Shown here one piece after another: positions 6,224-7,673 of a DNA stretch of 7,673 nt. Both the position numbers and the translations under genes were made by a program. This DNA is from Fidelibacterota bacterium. Lineage in GTDB: Bacteria; Fidelibacterota; UBA2242. Under the pieces are notes generated by a model. It searched no databases. It worked only from the letters and a program-made list of their open reading frames with translations, and was not told where the DNA came from. The DNA is taken from the NCBI GenBank assembly GCA_023229045.1, contig JALOAB010000104.1:1-7673 (forward strand), written 5' to 3'. Within the stretch, counting starts at the first letter, position 1; the number at the start of each line of letters is the position of its first letter.

Positions 6224-7179
6224 TGGCAGTTAAAACTATCGAACTGAAAGGGGTAGATCCCGCCCTGGTTTTCGGAGTTCGGGACGCCTTTATTAATAAA
6301 ATAGAGGAGAGCTTCGCAGTGCGGCTGGTAGCCCGCGGAACGAAAATCAATCTTGATGGCGATGAAAAAACCATCGCCCAGATCGAACGGGTAATCGGAG
6401 AAATGCTGGCGACCATCAACCGCAAAGGCTTTATCGATGAGCGCGACGTAGCGACGCTGATTAATCTGGAACTCGGCGGGCAACCTCTGCCGGGCGAAAT
6501 TACGGCTGATACCGTTATTCTTTTTAAGAAAACCGGCGTGATCAAGCCGCGCTCGGTCAACCAGGAAAAATATTTCAGGGCGACGATTAAAAGCGATTTA
6601 GTGTTCGGAATCGGTCCGGCCGGAACTGGTAAGACTTATCTGGCGGTGGCGATTGCGGTGGCGGCTTTGCGCAATCACGATGTTCAACGCCTGATATTGA
6701 CGCGGCCGGCGGTGGAAGCCGGCGAAAGCCTCGGATTTCTGCCGGGCGATCTGACGGAGAAAATCGAACCCTATCTGGCACCGCTCTACGATGCGCTCTA
6801 TGATATGTTGCCACCGGAAAAGGTCAAAGTGTACGAGGAGCAACATATAATCGAAGTCTTGCCGCTGGCTTATATGCGCGGGCGAACTTTAAATAATGCT
6901 TACGTGATTCTCGATGAAGCTCAGAATACGACCCCGATGCAGATGAAAATGTTCCTAACCCGCCTGGGCGCCAATTCAAGAGCGATCGTGACCGGCGATA
7001 TTACTCAGATCGACTTGCCCGATCGCCAGAAATCCGGCCTGATCGACGCGCTTGAAATATTAAATGGAATTGAAGGCATCGAATTTATTTACTTCGATAC
7101 GACCGATGTAGTGCGGCATCGCCTGGTCAAGGAAATTATCAAAGCCTATAACGGTGAAAACCTGAAAAAGCCCGAATAG
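6223..7179 (+). CDS. phoH: PhoH family ATPase
   Basis: This is a cytoplasmic P-loop ATPase of the PhoH/YbeZ family, linked in bacteria to RNA metabolism and, through its usual partner YbeY, to rRNA and ribosome handling; its exact reaction is unsettled. It is 318 residues, the typical length for the single-domain form. Residues 1 to about 85 form the N-terminal region with a KH-like alpha/beta pattern (VRLVARGTKINLDGD). The nucleotide-binding core has Walker A GPAGTGKT at 131-138, the family motif RPAVEAGESLGFLPGD at 161-176, YMRGRTLNNAYVILDEAQN at 217-235 with Walker B Asp231-Glu232, and TGDITQIDLP at 257-266. The ATG at 6223 is preceded by GGAG (6215-6218) with a 4-nt spacer. No ybeY or HD-domain (yqfF-like) gene follows; the next gene is convergent. 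It is divergent from the ATPase operon and there is no functional link to it in the sequence. Confidence 0.96.
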   Translation: MAVKTIELKGVDPALVFGVRDAFINKIEESFAVRLVARGTKINLDGDEKTIAQIERVIGEMLATINRKGFIDERDVATLINLELGGQPLPGEITADTVILFKKTGVIKPRSVNQEKYFRATIKSDLVFGIGPAGTGKTYLAVAIAVAALRNHDVQRLILTRPAVEAGESLGFLPGDLTEKIEPYLAPLYDALYDMLPPEKVKVYEEQHIIEVLPLAYMRGRTLNNAYVILDEAQNTTPMQMKMFLTRLGANSRAIVTGDITQIDLPDRQKSGLIDALEILNGIEGIEFIYFDTTDVVRHRLVKEIIKAYNGENLKKPE

Positions 7180-7188
7180 TTATATTTG

Positions 7189-7204
7189 CGCTTTATAATC
7201 TCAA
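7189..7204. repeat. 16-nt direct repeat, copy 1
   Basis: CGCTTTATAATCTCAA lies 9 nt after the phoH stop. It matches CGCTTGATAATCTTAA at 7280-7295 at 14 of 16 positions. The two copies bracket the intergenic hairpin. The role is unknown. Confidence 0.5.
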
Positions 7205-7223
7205 GGTAGGTAAACTATGCCCA

Positions 7224-7247
7224 GTGTCAATGCAGGAGCGTTGACAC
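7224..7247. terminator. 10-bp-stem hairpin between convergent genes
   Basis: GTGTCAATGC (7224-7233) pairs with GCGTTGACAC (7238-7247) around an AGGA tetraloop, with nine Watson-Crick pairs and one T-G wobble. It sits 45 nt past the phoH stop and 50 nt past the antiporter stop, between convergent genes, where a shared bidirectional terminator is expected. Neither strand shows a T-tract after the stem, so it is not a classical intrinsic terminator. It may be a U-less hairpin terminator, an mRNA 3'-end stabiliser or a protein-binding palindrome. Confidence 0.45.
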
Positions 7248-7279
7248 GAGGATAAAAGCCCGGTTAGTTAAATTATTTC

Positions 7280-7295
7280 CGCTTGATAATCTTAA
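7280..7295. repeat. 16-nt direct repeat, copy 2
   Basis: CGCTTGATAATCTTAA ends one base before the antiporter stop codon (complement of 7297-7299). It is the partner of the copy at 7189-7204, 91 nt away. Confidence 0.5.
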
Positions 7296-7296
7296 A

Positions 7297-7673
7297 TCAT
7301 TTACTCAGAATGGTACTGATCCGATCGATGTCTTTGTGATGGGCGATCACGAACAGGACATCTTCCTTTTTCAAAACGGTATGACCTTTGGGTGGGATGA
7401 TTTGATTGTCACGGATAATAGCGATAATCAGGGTGTCACTCGGCAGAGGTAAATCAAGAATTTGCCAGCCGTCGATCTTGGATGTTTCCGGCAACCGAAT
7501 CTCGAAAACATCGACCTCGGTCTTGCGCATCGTGATCAGCTCAATCGAGTGGATCGCTTTCGGACGCGCCGGCAGGCAGAGTCGCAATTTCTTAGCTACC
7601 CAGCTGAGTGTGGTTCCTTGTAATAAACACGATAAAAACACTGCAAAGAAAACGATATTGAAAATAAAATGAT
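7297..7673 (-). CDS. CPA1-type cation/proton antiporter, NhaP2/CvrA-like (5' part beyond right edge)
   Basis: This is the C-terminal end of an inner-membrane cation/H+ antiporter, most like the K+/H+ antiporters NhaP2/CvrA. The frame is open to the right edge, giving about 125 residues with a TGA stop at 7299-7297. The apparent GTG at 7641 is internal: codons upstream of it read HFIFNIVFFA and continue into VFLSCLLQGTTLSWVAKKL. That stretch is the end of the last membrane helix and the QGTTL-W-A-L motif typical of this family. After a linker, a soluble domain of about 75 residues (from VDVFEIRLP, with IIAIIRDNQIIPPKGHTVLKKEDVLFVIA) matches a TrkA-C/RCK-C regulatory domain, known for small-ligand or nucleotide sensing. 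The usual full length is about 500-580 residues. Ion specificity cannot be judged from this part. Confidence 0.86.
   Translation of the reverse strand, partial: HFIFNIVFFAVFLSCLLQGTTLSWVAKKLRLCLPARPKAIHSIELITMRKTEVDVFEIRLPETSKIDGWQILDLPLPSDTLIIAIIRDNQIIPPKGHTVLKKEDVLFVIAHHKDIDRISTILSK

Noticed and set aside
7241..7246. TTGACA resembling a -35 box (also present on the other strand)
   Set aside because: No acceptable -10 lies 16-18 nt downstream on either strand, and the hexamer is explained by the hairpin arms.
7217..7255. 12-codon ORF (ATG 7217) running through the intergenic hairpin, with AAGGTAGG upstream
   Set aside because: It is too short to support, and its sequence is dictated by the palindrome; no sign of coding.
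7639..7641. GTG as start of a 114-residue protein
   Set aside because: Upstream codons stay open to the window edge and encode the conserved last membrane helix of the antiporter, so the GTG is an internal valine.

Overview
The window holds most of a V/A-type (archaeal/bacterial rotary) ATPase operon on the minus strand. A divergently transcribed phoH-family ATPase gene lies to its right, followed by the 3' end of a convergent cation/proton antiporter gene that runs off the right edge. Base composition looks moderate (near 50% GC by eye), coding density is high, and ribosome binding sites are of the bacterial GGAGG type. PhoH and a NhaP2/CvrA-like antiporter indicate a bacterium rather than an archaeon. 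A bacterial V/A-type ATPase is typical of anaerobic or deep-branching lineages, but I cannot name the phylum from the sequence alone.

Layout. Read 5' to 3' on the minus strand, the operon is H (5939-5613), C (5616-4585), I (4576-2612), K (2569-2177), F (2161-1853), E (1846-1214) and A (1210 to the left edge, cut after about 403 residues). Gaps are a 4-nt overlap, then 8, 42, 15, 6 and 3 nt, so this is one tightly packed transcription unit; B and D presumably follow beyond the left edge. The divergent region 5940-6222 carries candidate promoters for both directions, two inverted repeats and a possible 30-codon ORF whose stop overlaps the phoH start. phoH occupies 6223-7179. The 117-nt gap between the convergent phoH and antiporter genes contains a 10-bp-stem hairpin flanked by near-identical 16-nt direct repeats.

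How the genes work together. A (with B, off-window) forms the catalytic head. E and H form the peripheral stator stalks. F (with D) and C form the central rotor and its socket. The K ring and subunit I form the membrane ion path. K is a two-helix proteolipid with one glutamate per hairpin and lacks the usual Na+-ligand residues, which suggests a proton-coupled ring able to make ATP. The antiporter would use a cation or proton gradient, but nothing in the sequence ties its regulation to the ATPase.

I found no convincing undescribed system. The points most worth a second look are the rearranged subunit order (H-C-I-K-F-E-A rather than the familiar H-I-K-E-C-F-A), the proteolipid with a signal peptide and long N-terminal extension, the small ORF coupled to phoH, and the structured DNA in the two intergenic regions. 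No tRNA, rRNA, CRISPR array or insertion sequence was seen, and no stretch longer than 300 bases lacks a gene.
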